A stretch of 64,000 nucleotides of DNA from Selaginella moellendorffii (lineage: Eukaryota; Streptophyta; Lycopodiopsida; Selaginellales; Selaginellaceae): positions 150,619 through 214,618 of the forward strand of contig NW_003314329.1 in assembly GCF_000143415.4 (NCBI RefSeq), written 5' to 3'. Position numbers and translations under genes: made by a program. The notes beneath the pieces are model-generated. The model did not search any database. It saw only the letters and a list, made by a program, of their open reading frames with translations, and was not told the DNA's origin. Positions 1-8,950 of the stretch are shown here, one piece after another; positions within the stretch are counted from its first letter, which is position 1; the number at the start of each line of letters is the position of its first letter.

Positions 1-2
1 CA

Positions 3-719
3 ATCCCGTTCCAAAAGACCGCGGATGAGGTTTTCAAGCAGGCTGCTTTCCATGGACGCTGTGATGGCGACGCCTTTTTGAATACAAAAAGCTGGAACCT
101 ATCACAAGGAGATCAACGTACATGGAATCAGCTTCGACCATACTGTCGCTGCGATTGCCAGGGATGTGAAGGAGGAATTGTCTGGCTTGACTCCTTGTTC
201 TGGTACATGCTTAACAACCTGGACAAGTACTGGCCAGATTCAAGCTTGACGTCGTCAGACTGCCTTGCCATCTTCCTGTCCCTACTTACGGCTAATCCGC
301 AAGTGATCCTCCAGATAGCTGCCTTCCTTCAAATCCGAGAATGGATCCAAACAGCGGCTATTGAGGTGGTGAAAAAACCAGCCAACCCGGATCTGGAGTT
401 CATCCCGCATGGGCAGACTAAGATGAACATATGCAAGTTCATCCCCGTCCAACAGTACCGATCCCCAACGACTTCACGACAGGATGGTAGCGAAAGCAAT
501 GGAGCTTTCTCACCCACACCGTCCTCACAACGCACGCCGGCGAGGTCTCGAGGCTTACCACCTAATCGGAAACGTGATCGTCCCGACGGACAAACATCCA
601 CGGGGCTGACATCACAGGAGACGGGCACACCACCATCAATCTCCAAGACATCCGAGGCCAATGCAAGCTCAAACAAACAGAGGCTACGCAAAAGGCTCGG
701 TGCAAGAAAGCAGCGATAA
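3..719 (+). CDS. Hypothetical protein, N-terminus outside window
   Basis: The frame is open from the first bases of the window to a TAA at 717-719, so the gene starts upstream. The visible 238 residues have a cysteine cluster (CRCDCQGC, near 141-165), a hydrophobic/aromatic middle, and a long low-complexity tail rich in Ser, Pro, Thr, Arg and Lys that ends in a basic stretch. I recognise no family. It lies 67 nt upstream of the reverse transcriptase exon on the same strand. An acceptor-like site (TTCCACAG, ending 786) lies between them, so the two could be exons of one gene, but I could not find a donor that keeps both frames open. The cysteine cluster could be a small zinc-binding module; that is inference. 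Confidence 0.5.
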   Translation: MPFQKTADEVFKQAAFHGRCDGDAFLNTKSWNLSQGDQRTWNQLRPYCRCDCQGCEGGIVWLDSLFWYMLNNLDKYWPDSSLTSSDCLAIFLSLLTANPQVILQIAAFLQIREWIQTAAIEVVKKPANPDLEFIPHGQTKMNICKFIPVQQYRSPTTSRQDGSESNGAFSPTPSSQRTPARSRGLPPNRKRDRPDGQTSTGLTSQETGTPPSISKTSEANASSNKQRLRKRLGARKQR

Positions 720-786
720 ATAAATTTCTGTTTTCTTCTTCCATGATTGGTAGCTAATGAAAGTGCTCTCGTGATTGCTTCCACAG

Positions 787-2472
787 TGTACTTTACACTA
801 CATCCATCATTTGGCCGGACGTAAATGGTTGGTCAAAGAGGGAACGGAGTGTGAACGAAAATTCGTACACCTCCGATATATCAGCGCCGGATTCGAGAGG
901 ATCAGTATCCGCACCCTTATGAGGGAATGCCTGGAAATGATTGGCCTAGATGCGGAACTCCTGGATCCCATAGTATTTGGCTGGAGGTATGAACCCCAGA
1001 TCAAACACGACTTTTATAAACCCAAGGAGGTTTTCTGTAACTGGGACACTCATGCACCACTGGTTTGCGAATGCAAACGATGGCCATGGGTGGCTTACCT
1101 CGACGAGACTGGACATGTGCGTACTTTGGATCCTAAGATCCTTGGCTCACGCATACTCATGACTGTCATCGAGAAAGGTCTCAATCACATCACCCCGAAA
1201 CCACTCCAGACAGCAAAAGTCATTGCTGAAGTCTGTGAAGCCTGGGATCAGATTGCCAGTATGATCCCCGATGTCTACATCCGTAACTGGACGAGCAACA
1301 AAGCTGCTGTTAAACAGCATATCAATTACCGGGTCCAAATGGCAGTACAAAACTGCCAGACCACCCCGATGGTAGATGTGATGACTACCCCTGAGGCAAA
1401 GCGGCAATTAGAGTGGGTACATAAACACTTGTACATCAGTGGCACCAATAAAGCGGCCAACACACCCACCTTCTTTTGCAAAACGTTGGCCCGGGAGCAA
1501 GCGCTTGCACGGATGAATAGTGACGACTTTTCACTAGTAGTCTCGGACAATAATGTCCCTGAGACGCCGGAGCAAGTTGTAAAACAACTGCTCGGTGAAC
1601 CACCCTTACAGGAATTCCCGCCGCAGAAACCAGATCTCCCTTACCTTATGGGAATCTATAAAGCGCACAAGAATAAAATGCGCTGGTTAACGAATGCGGA
1701 TGGATGTGTCTTCTCTGAAATCACATTTTGCCTCACAGCTATCCTGAAAGGAATACAGGAGGCGCTACAAAACGTAGCCGATGATTTCTATGCACGGGCA
1801 AAATTCTTTGGAGGAAAAACGAACGCGTGCTGGATCCTTGGATCCACACAGGACTTCGCGATTAATCTCCCCGACAAGATCACCACGATCTATACGGGAG
1901 ATATCACAAAGTGCTACGAAGCAATCCCCCTCGAGGGAGATCAAGGCCTCACGACAGCCATGACAAACCTCGTCAATTTGGCTTTCGCACACCAAAACCA
2001 CCTCCATAAGGACCTTTTTCTGATTCAAAAGAAGAACGGCGAGCTTGAGGCCGAATGGAAACCTCTATGCCACTCATCAGTGAAGGCCACCAGAATGGAT
2101 CCAACAAAAGTCATCGAGCTAAATCACTTCATTATCCGGAACACATACGTCCGGCTGGGTGACAGAGTATGGAGACAAGTCCGAGGGATTCCTATGGGCT
2201 TTTCGTGCTCGCCGCTGTGGTGTAACCTGTACCTATTCTATTTCGAGTATAACTTTATCACTCGACTCGCTCGTCTAGGCCGGTATGATCTGCTGCGCTT
2301 ATTCGAGCATACGTTCCGATACATGGACGATCTGGTGTCAATGAATAACCCCATGATCCTCCGATTCCTTGATCCCGATCAAGTCAAATCCAAAGGAAAT
2401 CCGTTCTGGATATATCCATTACGTTTCCTGGCCATGCAGAACGAGATGGATAATCCGTTCGTGAACACGTAG
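787..2472 (+). CDS. Penelope-like reverse transcriptase, C-terminally truncated
   Basis: The reading frame is open from 775; I place the likely exon start at 787, after an acceptor-like CCACAG. Reverse transcriptase motifs appear in order: a K-x2-R fingers region near 1663-1690 (KAHKNKMRW), motif A TGDITKCYEAIP near 1895-1930, motif B RGIPMGFSCSPLWCNLY near 2180-2235, and motif C FRYMDDLVSM near 2315-2343. The RYxDD form and the IPMG motif resemble Penelope-like elements more than LTR or LINE enzymes; I see no linked GIY-YIG nuclease. The protein stops about 40 residues after motif C, where the thumb should begin, and its TAG lies inside the shared 142-bp terminus (2469-2610). The gene therefore looks cut and joined to a mobile-element end. 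A different green-lineage RT clade is possible. Confidence 0.6.
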   Translation, partial: CTLHYIHHLAGRKWLVKEGTECERKFVHLRYISAGFERISIRTLMRECLEMIGLDAELLDPIVFGWRYEPQIKHDFYKPKEVFCNWDTHAPLVCECKRWPWVAYLDETGHVRTLDPKILGSRILMTVIEKGLNHITPKPLQTAKVIAEVCEAWDQIASMIPDVYIRNWTSNKAAVKQHINYRVQMAVQNCQTTPMVDVMTTPEAKRQLEWVHKHLYISGTNKAANTPTFFCKTLAREQALARMNSDDFSLVVSDNNVPETPEQVVKQLLGEPPLQEFPPQKPDLPYLMGIYKAHKNKMRWLTNADGCVFSEITFCLTAILKGIQEALQNVADDFYARAKFFGGKTNACWILGSTQDFAINLPDKITTIYTGDITKCYEAIPLEGDQGLTTAMTNLVNLAFAHQNHLHKDLFLIQKKNGELEAEWKPLCHSSVKATRMDPTKVIELNHFIIRNTYVRLGDRVWRQVRGIPMGFSCSPLWCNLYLFYFEYNFITRLARLGRYDLLRLFEHTFRYMDDLVSMNNPMILRFLDPDQVKSKGNPFWIYPLRFLAMQNEMDNPFVNT

Positions 2473-2610
2473 ACATTTCCTTGTTTAAAATAAAATGGCA
2501 TGTGCCTCAATGCAGTTGAATTTTGTTATATTTATATACTATATAAAGGTTTGGAAACCTTATTTTACAAGTGGGATAATGACAATTCCCACTTTAACGA
2601 AATAAAGCTT
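2469..2610 (+). mobile_element. Right terminus of a TIR element (copy 1)
   Basis: These 142 bases match 54310-54451 with about one difference, although the sequences inside the two ends are unrelated (RT gene here, phosphatase gene there). The end reads CCCACTTTAACGAAATA followed by AAGCTT, the inverted form of the left end at 28281. The next bases are ATGT, the same tetranucleotide that is duplicated around the 26-kb element. Its left end lies outside the window. Confidence 0.75.
2539..2549 (+). promoter_or_regulatory. TATA-like box facing out of the element end
   Basis: CTATATAAAGG is a good TATA box pointing out of the element through its right terminus. The identical motif is at 54380-54390 in the other copy. 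Whether it is used cannot be told from sequence. Confidence 0.3.
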
Positions 2611-2645
2611 ATGTGACGACGTTACGAACATAATTTTGTCATCAT

Positions 2646-4165
2646 TTGAGTAAGGTGGTTAGCGAGTTTGGGCAATTGGTTGAGCATGCTCAAGCTCAGG
2701 ATGCTGAGGTGGCCTCTTTGCGAGCCCAGATGGAAGCCCCTTTCTCATTGGTGGATGGGATTCTCTACTACAATGGCTGTGTATATTTGCCACAGGTGGA
2801 TGCGTTAATTACTCAAGTTTTATTCCACTATCATGATCGTCTAGAGGCCGGTCATTTTGGGGGGAAGAAGACGTATGAGTTGATTAAACGCAACTTTTAT
2901 TGGACGAATATGAAGGCTGATATCCTCAAGTATTGTAAATCATGCGAACTTTATCAACGGGTTAAGGTGCCACGGGAGAAGCCGGGGGGACTTTTGCAAC
3001 CTTTACCTATTCCTCAGAGCCGTTGGTGTAGTATCTCTATGGACTTCATCACTTGTTTGCCGCGAACACAGAGGCAAAAGGAGCAAGTATGGGTCATAAT
3101 GGATCGGTTGACGAAGTATGTGTGGTTGTTGGCTCTTCAGAAAACTGTCATTGCCTCAGACTTGGCTGCGGTTTACTTGGAGAAGGTTTTTCCTGATTTT
3201 GGTTTGCCGGAGGACATCATTAGTGATCGAGATTCAAAGTTCACCAGTGGTTTTTGGAAAAGCTTTGCAAAGGCTATGCAAGTGACTTTGAAACTCTCGA
3301 GTGGATACCATCCTCAGACGGATGGGCAAACTGAGCGTGTGAATCAGGTGGTGGAGGATATGCTACGTTGTAGCATTGGTCAAAGGCAAGGACAGTGGGA
3401 TCTATATCTTTCGTTGGTGCAATTTGCTTACAACAATAGCCAACACAGTGGAACCAAGCTAAGTCCTTACTTTGCCATGTTTGGAAAACATCCTCGAACA
3501 GCAGTGGAGTTGGGATTGCATTTGAGTAAGGACGTCCAAGAAAAGCTTGATTCTGAGGCAACTGATCTGGCCACAGAACTTGATTCTGGTGGTGTGCAAA
3601 CGGAATTTGCAAGCAGCTCAGGATAGAGCGGAGAAGTTTGCCAATGAGCATCGCCAATTCCAGGAATATAAGGTGGGTGATCTCGTCTTTGTGCGAGTGA
3701 TCTTTCCGTCAAGTGAGCAGCGGAACACCTTGGTGTCTTTATGGACAGGGAAGAATGATAAACTTTCCCATCGATATGCTAGTCTATATGAAGTGCTGGA
3801 GTGCATTGGTAAAGCGGCTTATCGAGTGTGGCTACCAGTTGGGGTGAAAATTCATCCGGTATTTTATGTCAGCCAGTTGAAAGGTGTACTATCTCGGAGT
3901 GACGGGCCCAATGCCTCCTTGATGTATACGGCTGTGGAAGATGGACCAGGAGCTTGAGCAGGATTCCCCAGAAAGGGTGATCACCAATACAACTCGTCCT
4001 TGGGACAAGGACTTTGTTGGGGGGGAAGAATTGTTAGGTGCCAGCTTTGACTATATGGTCAACTTAGTCAAAGGGAGGCTCAAGGGTATATTAAGGCATG
4101 TTAGGGTAAGGGACTTAACCTACCCTAGGGCTCACAGTGGAGCGGCAGTGCAGTGGAGCTTTTGA
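2646..4165 (+). pseudogene. Ty3/gypsy integrase remnant, frameshifted
   Basis: The first frame (to 3626) carries an integrase zinc finger (H-x-H near 2830-2860, CKSC near 2938) and a DDE core: SMDFITCLP near 3037, DIISDRDSKFTSGFW near 3216, and YHPQTDGQTERVNQ near 3306. A +1 shift near 3590 moves the continuation to the 3547-3957 frame, which holds the basic KVGDLVFV module, and another shift near 3945 moves it to the frame ending at 4165. Protease, RT and RNase H are missing: the sequence begins right after the TIR-element end at 2610, so that element probably inserted into this retrotransposon. Unlike the neighbouring chromovirus copy, its YHPQTDGQTER motif has no short intron. Confidence 0.85.
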
Positions 4166-4585
4166 GGTAGCTCGAGGGTGGTTGGGTGGTGAGGAACCTC
4201 AAGAGGTGGCGTAGCATAGTCTAGGGCAATTAGATCTTTGTCTTTTTGCGCTGGATCATAACACCGGTAAGGAGTTCTCATCTTGTTATATCTTGCACTG
4301 GCTAGTGACAAGAGCCCTAGTGTATTGAGATTAGTCCCTCAATATCGCTGGATGATAGCTTACCGTGTCTGCCAAACACCCTCGCTATCATGCCCTTAGT
4401 GTTAGTCTCATTTCGGTCCTAAATGCTATTTATGGAAAGTGTCCTCATTTGGCATATCTAAGGAATGTAGAGATCAGCCTGAACATAATGGTGTTTGTCC
4501 TGTGTCTAAATTCGCAATCTGAGGACATTCCATATTTAGTAAGTTTCGAGCTTGTCCAAGAGACTAACTCCTGATACTAAGGGAG
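4166..4585 (+). other. Non-coding 3' tail of the gypsy remnant
   Basis: No convincing coding sequence. It ends in a purine-rich AAGGGAGGCT just before the chromovirus insertion. Joined across that insertion to the LTR-like sequence from 26704, this could be the polypurine tract of the remnant. Confidence 0.4.
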
Positions 4586-4590
4586 GCTTG

Positions 4591-5737
4591 TGTAAGCCAC
4601 AAATTTTTCCTTTCCAATTTGCTAGCTTACCTCGTCTATCCGTCCGACACTACCTTGGCTTTTGCTAAGTTCCCTCGCCAAGGTTCTCGCCTATGGTACC
4701 AACTCCTACTTGGTCCTACTTGCTTTCAGCTACTCACTGCACATGCAACGGAGCGTTAGCCATCCATCCACGGATTCCCAATCTCTCCCAATCCCCCTCC
4801 CCGGGTTAGATTGGACTTAAGGTTCGGCTACACTCCCCACAAGCACAAGTAGCCAAGCACACCAAGCTTCCAGGTTCCTAACATCCCTTGGTACCACAAG
4901 ACTTGATCATGGGACCCTCTAAATCCCAAGTCTTGGGTGCAACACTTGCTTCGGGACGCCGGGGCGAAACACCGTGGCCTAGCGGCCCAATATGGGTACC
5001 TCTACCCCCCCCACTTCCATCTCGAAGGAAGGCCCAAGCCCCTAGGAAGGGCGAGGACCAATGAGCCGCATGGTACTCATGTGGGGCACCACTCCACATG
5101 AGCCGGGAGCACCGCAATCGGTTTCCCTTTTGGGAGTGGGAGCTGCTCTTGAGCATTTCCTTGGATGGCCCCTCCGGCACCAACCAAGTCCATGCTCACT
5201 CCCACCCAAGGCCCCTCGGTCCCAGTCCCAACCTCAAGTCAGTTTGGGAGCCCCATTGGAGAGTCCCTTCTAAACTGGTTCCTGGACCTCACTATCCCTA
5301 CTATACTTTTGGAACCCCCTGCAGCCCCCCCGCCCCTGGGAGACGCACACTTTGGGCTTTCACCCCTTGACCCGTATTAGGATTTGGACTTAGTCTCTGG
5401 CTCGATCTCGGACCCGATTTCGGATCCGACTTCGGATTTGGTCTCGGACTCGATCTCGGACTCGATCTCGGACCCGATCTCGGACCCGACCTCGGACTCA
5501 GTCTCGGACCCAATTTCGGATATCGGACTCCGTCTCGAACTTGGTCTCGAACTCGGACTCGAACTCGGTCCCCGAGTCGGTCTCGGACTCGATTCCGGAC
5601 TCTATCTCGAACTCGGTCCTAGAGTCGGTCTTGGACTCGATCTTCGACTTGGTCCCATCTGATGAACTCTTTGTCATTTTGGTCATGCTTTCGGGGTTCC
5701 TTTAGCCTATGACACCTCGGCGAGTTGGTTCCTTACA
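4591..5737 (-). repeat. Chromovirus 3' LTR
   Basis: The plus strand reads TGTAAGCCACAAATTTTTCC at the left and ends GTTCCTTACA. It matches 25555-26700 closely. It holds a degenerate GAGTCC/GAGNCC array (about 5385-5655) and the block GGTGAAAGCCCAAAG...CCAAAAGTATAGTAGGG (minus sense, about 5280-5375) that is shared with the LARD LTRs. Confidence 0.9.
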
Positions 5738-6057
5738 ACTCCACCACCCATAGAAGAAGTTTGATGCCCACATCGAATGTCTTGTTTTATCCTACGACTT
5801 GTTGACCATGTCTCCGGGGGCATCCCCCCACTTAGCGGTGTGCCTAAGTTAGCCTCCCCGGCCTAGAGCCCATGACAACGGAATATAGGCGTCCCTATAC
5901 TCCTCACCTCACCATGCCCTAGTATGGGGTCGGGACTTGAACCCAGGCTTGCTTTACTAGGGGGTTGGGACTCGAACCCAACCTCCATAGAATACGTCTA
6001 CGGATTCGACATCCCTGCAGGGAGTCGGGCGTAGCTCCCTACGCCTGGTCGACCTAG
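5738..6057 (-). other. Chromovirus 3' non-coding region with T-arm-like hairpins
   Basis: A polypurine-like tract (minus sense CTATGGGTGGTGGAGT) abuts the LTR. The region has a CCCCGGGGG/GGCATCCCCC-type hairpin near 5815 and two tRNA T-arm-like segments containing GGTTCGAGTCC or a close variant (5929-5990). Both features recur in the LARD internal region, which suggests that the LARD derives from this type of element. Confidence 0.6.
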
Positions 6058-6505
6058 CTAACCCATGCTAATTAGCTTACCTTCGGCGTGCCTTCGGGTC
6101 CCAACACATGCCACTTGCTCAACTTTGCAAATTGATATTTTTAATTGAACTTTGCATAAGTACATAGATTCCTCCACTAGATCTCGCGCGTTCGCTAGGT
6201 TCTCCTCCGGTTCCCATGTTGCTTCGCAGTGTGGAAATCCTTTCCACTTCACATGGAACTCTCTCACCTCGCGTCCTTGTCGCTTGCTCTTGTGCGCATT
6301 GAGGATGGCCTCTACTTCGTATTCCTCTTCCCCTTGGATAACCTCAGATAAAGGTCTTACTTGGTCCTTGCGAAGCGGATCCTCAAAGTACGGCTTGAGC
6401 AAGTTCACGTGGAACACTAGGTGCATCTTCCCCATCTCTCGAGGAAGTCGGAGTCGGTAAGCCACTTTACCGATTCATGCCTCAATCTCGTAAGGCCCCG
6501 CGAAC

Positions 6506-6557
6506 CTGCTTAAGGAACTCAAGATCAATTCATTTACAGGAATACATGCATTTTTAC
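6506..6557 (-). other. Intron-like 52-nt GT-AG segment in integrase
   Basis: On the minus strand it starts GTAAAAATG after CCAAAG and ends TTAAGCAG before GTTCGCGG. Leaving it in gives a stop. Removing it joins KLTQR to FAGPYEIEA in frame, as in the family. AG|GT stands at both junctions. Confidence 0.65.
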
Positions 6558-6975
6558 CTTTGGGTCAACTTTCGGCTGATCCCACTTGGTAGCCTGAGGT
6601 TCTTGGTGTTCAGCCACACCTTCTCCCCAGCTTGGAACTCTACTTCCCGACGCTTTAGGTTCGCGTACTTGGTTTGCCTTTGTTGAGCCCGTTCCAAGGA
6701 ATCCCTCACTAGATTCCAAATGTTGAGTCTTTCCGCCGTGAATGCCTCCACTGCAGGTAGCTCTCCATGATACTCGACCACGCCGAGTTCCACAAGACCT
6801 TCAATAGCTCGCCCATTGATGACTTCCCATGGACTCACCCCGATGCTCGAATGTGGTGAGTTGTTATAACACATTTCCGCAAGTCCCAAATGACTTACCC
6901 AATCGGTCTGGTCTCCTGAGACATAGCATCGCAAATAATCCTCCAGCTGGCTATTCACCCTTTCCGTTTGTCCAT

Positions 6976-7021
6976 CTATCAAGAAGTGTTAGTGCCATCA
7001 ACTTGACTTAATACCCCATAC
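6976..7021 (-). other. Intron-like 46-nt GT-AG segment in the DDE core
   Basis: It starts GTATGGGG and ends CTTGATAG on the minus strand, and is flanked by the direct repeat GATAG (7022-7026 and 6976-6980). Removal restores YHPQIDGQTERV, the conserved motif around the catalytic Glu. The gypsy remnant at 2646 has no insert at this place. Confidence 0.7.
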
Positions 7022-7411
7022 CTATCTGTGGGTGATAGGCTGTGCTGAATTTCAACTTGGTGCGATACTGTTCCAGGAGGGTTCTCCAGAACCTACTGGT
7101 GAAGATTTTATCTCGATCTGAGATAATCTCTTCTGGCCTTCCCCACACTTGAACCACTTGTTCGAAGAACAGCTTTGCCACACCTTCCGCATCCACTTCC
7201 GTTGTGGTGGGTATGAAATGTGCCATCTTCGAAAATCGGTCCACCACCACGAATATCGCATCAAACCCCTCGCTTGGGGGAAGTCCCGTGATAAAGTCCA
7301 TCGTAAGACATTTCCACAGACGATCTGGAATTGGGATGCTTTGCAACAAGCCCCCACTAGCCTTAGTCACGGCTTTGACTTGCTGACATGTTGGACATGT
7401 CTTTACATAGT

Positions 7412-7606
7412 TGTAAGCTCCTGAGTTTGGACTTCCCGAGAGGTCACCCAGCCCAGTACTATTCAAACCCAAGGACGCTTAACTCCAACTATCCCAAGAC
7501 CCTTAACCGATTGGAAAAGGGGGTGCACTCTTATTCATGGGCCCTTTCCCTCTATATTTGAACCCCTATGGACCGTCTCTCGAGTCGTTCCCTTTGGTTG
7601 CTTACA
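7412..7606 (-). repeat. TRIM 3' LTR
   Basis: A 195-bp repeat nearly identical to 7812-8006. The few differences suggest a fairly recent insertion. Confidence 0.85.
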
Positions 7607-7797
7607 ATCCACCACGCTTCCCTGCAAGTTCACGCCCTCGTGAACGGAAGCTGAGAGCCGCAGCTCTCCTGAGAGCCCCGCTCTCTTGACACCCTACCCC
7701 TTGGGTCGAGCCGAGCGGGAGCAAACTGGACCAGCCAGATGTCAATTAACATGTGGTGTGATTCCCTTAGCCAACCAACAGAGTCGGACCCGAGACC

Positions 7798-7809
7798 CCT
7801 CTGATACCA
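7798..7809 (-). promoter_or_regulatory. TRIM primer-binding site
   Basis: The minus strand reads TGGTATCAGAGG, matching initiator tRNA-Met priming sites of plant LTR elements. Confidence 0.75.
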
Positions 7810-7811
7810 AA

Positions 7812-8006
7812 TGTAAGCTCCTGAGTTTGGACTTCCCGGGAGGTCACCTAGCCCAGTACTATTCAAACCCAAGGACGCTTAACTCCAACTATCCCAAGAC
7901 CCTTAACCGATTGGAAAAGGGGGTGCACTTTTATTCATGGGCCCTTTCCCTCTATATTTGAACCCCTATGGACCGTCTCTCTAGTCGTTCCCTTTGGTTG
8001 CTTACA
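7812..8006 (-). repeat. TRIM 5' LTR
   Basis: A 195-bp repeat next to the primer-binding site. It ends GCTTACA directly before AGAAG, the duplication that belongs to the LARD, not to this element. Confidence 0.85.
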
Positions 8007-8950
8007 AGAAGGTCCAAGCGATCCAGGAATGGGAGTGACCATCGAATGTACACGAGTTAAGGGCATTCTTGGGGCTATGCAACTACTATCGAAAGTTTAT
8101 CAGACACTATTCGAGAGTAGCCCTGCCCTTAATGGACCAAACGGGAAAAGGGAAGATTGTATGGACAGCGGAATGCAAGGCGGCATTCGTCCACCTCAAA
8201 GGGAAGTTGAGGAAGGCCCCCGTGTTGGCATTACCAGATTTTGGTAAGGACTTTGAGGTAGACATGGATGCTTTGGACTTTGCGCTGGGCCCAATTTTGA
8301 AGCAAGACAACCATCCTGTAGCATTCTTCTCGAAGAAGTTGGACAAGGCTCAACGGAAGTGGCCTGCCCACGAGAAGGAATTGTTCGCGGTGGTCAAGGC
8401 GCTCAAGGAGTGGCGACACTACCTTGGGAGACACTTCAAGGTTTACACGGACAATGTGGCAACGAAACACTTCTTGTCACAGCCCGACCTGAGAGGGAAA
8501 CAAGGTCGGTGGGCTAGTGCCTTGGCCGAGTTTGATTGCGAGATTCTGTACAAGCCTAGGAAGAGCAACATCGTGGCGGATGCGCTAAGTCGAAAAGCGA
8601 GCTTGAGGTTGGCGATATCTAGCGCAACAGCAACCTTCTGGGACGATGTGCGGACAGCATATGAGAATGATGGTCTAGCACAAGAAGTGTTGCTGAGGAA
8701 TCTAGAGGCGCGGGAAGCTCACTAGAGAGGTGAGCTGCCAACGGAAGAGAAAACAGGTTATGCGGAACGCAATGGACTCATCTATTACAAGCAAACGAGG
8801 GTGTATGTTCCAGAAGGGGAACTAAGGAAGGTAGCCTTAGAAGAGTGTCATGACAGACCTCTTGTGGGACACGGTGGAGTGTCCAAGATGATGGGCTTAC
8901 TCAAGAGAAAGTACCATTGGCCAGATATCGCTAAGGACGTCCAAGACTAT
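8007..8950 (+). pseudogene. Inverted chromovirus segment: RT end, RNase H, integrase start
   Basis: This piece reads on the plus strand although the rest of the chromovirus is on the minus strand. It begins AAG GTC CAA at the codon where the RT part breaks off at 22946. It contains HELRAFLGLCNYYRKF, an RNase H domain (VDMDALDFALG ... ELFAVVKAL ... YTDN ... NIVADALSRK) and the first half of the integrase zinc finger (ECHDRPLVGHGG ... DVQDY). It ends where 7411 resumes. Stops are TGA at 8036-8038 and TAG at 8723-8725, both at places where a C-to-T or G-to-A change explains the loss. Its ends carry the two foreign target duplications AGAAG (8007-8011) and ACTAT (8946-8950). Confidence 0.85.

Larger units (their letters stand above)
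6058..7411 (-). pseudogene. Chromovirus integrase C-terminal part with chromodomain
   Basis: Read on the minus strand from 7411, it starts inside the zinc finger (VKTCPTCQ) and continues with the catalytic core: LTMDFITGLP, EEIISDRDKIFTSRFW and YHPQ-DGQTERVN. The GEKVWL module follows, then a chromodomain (EYEVEAIL ... HVKWKGFPHCEATWEPEENL) near 6200-6350, which classes it as a chromovirus. Two GT-AG segments (6976-7021 and 6506-6557) break the frame and restore it exactly when removed. A remaining TGA at 6475-6477 sits where Arg (CGA) is expected. The upstream zinc-finger half lies inverted at 8007-8950. Confidence 0.85.
7412..8006 (-). mobile_element. TRIM element (miniature LTR retrotransposon)
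   Basis: Two LTRs of 195 bp (7412-7606 and 7812-8006) start TGTAAGCTCC and end TTGCTTACA on the plus strand. They enclose only 205 bp with no coding capacity. The minus strand has a primer-binding site TGGTATCAGAGG next to the right LTR, and a purine-rich GGGAAGCGTGGTGGA next to the left one. Its 5-bp duplication ACTAT lies at 7407-7411 (as ATAGT) and 8946-8950, that is, across the inverted segment. Confidence 0.85.
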
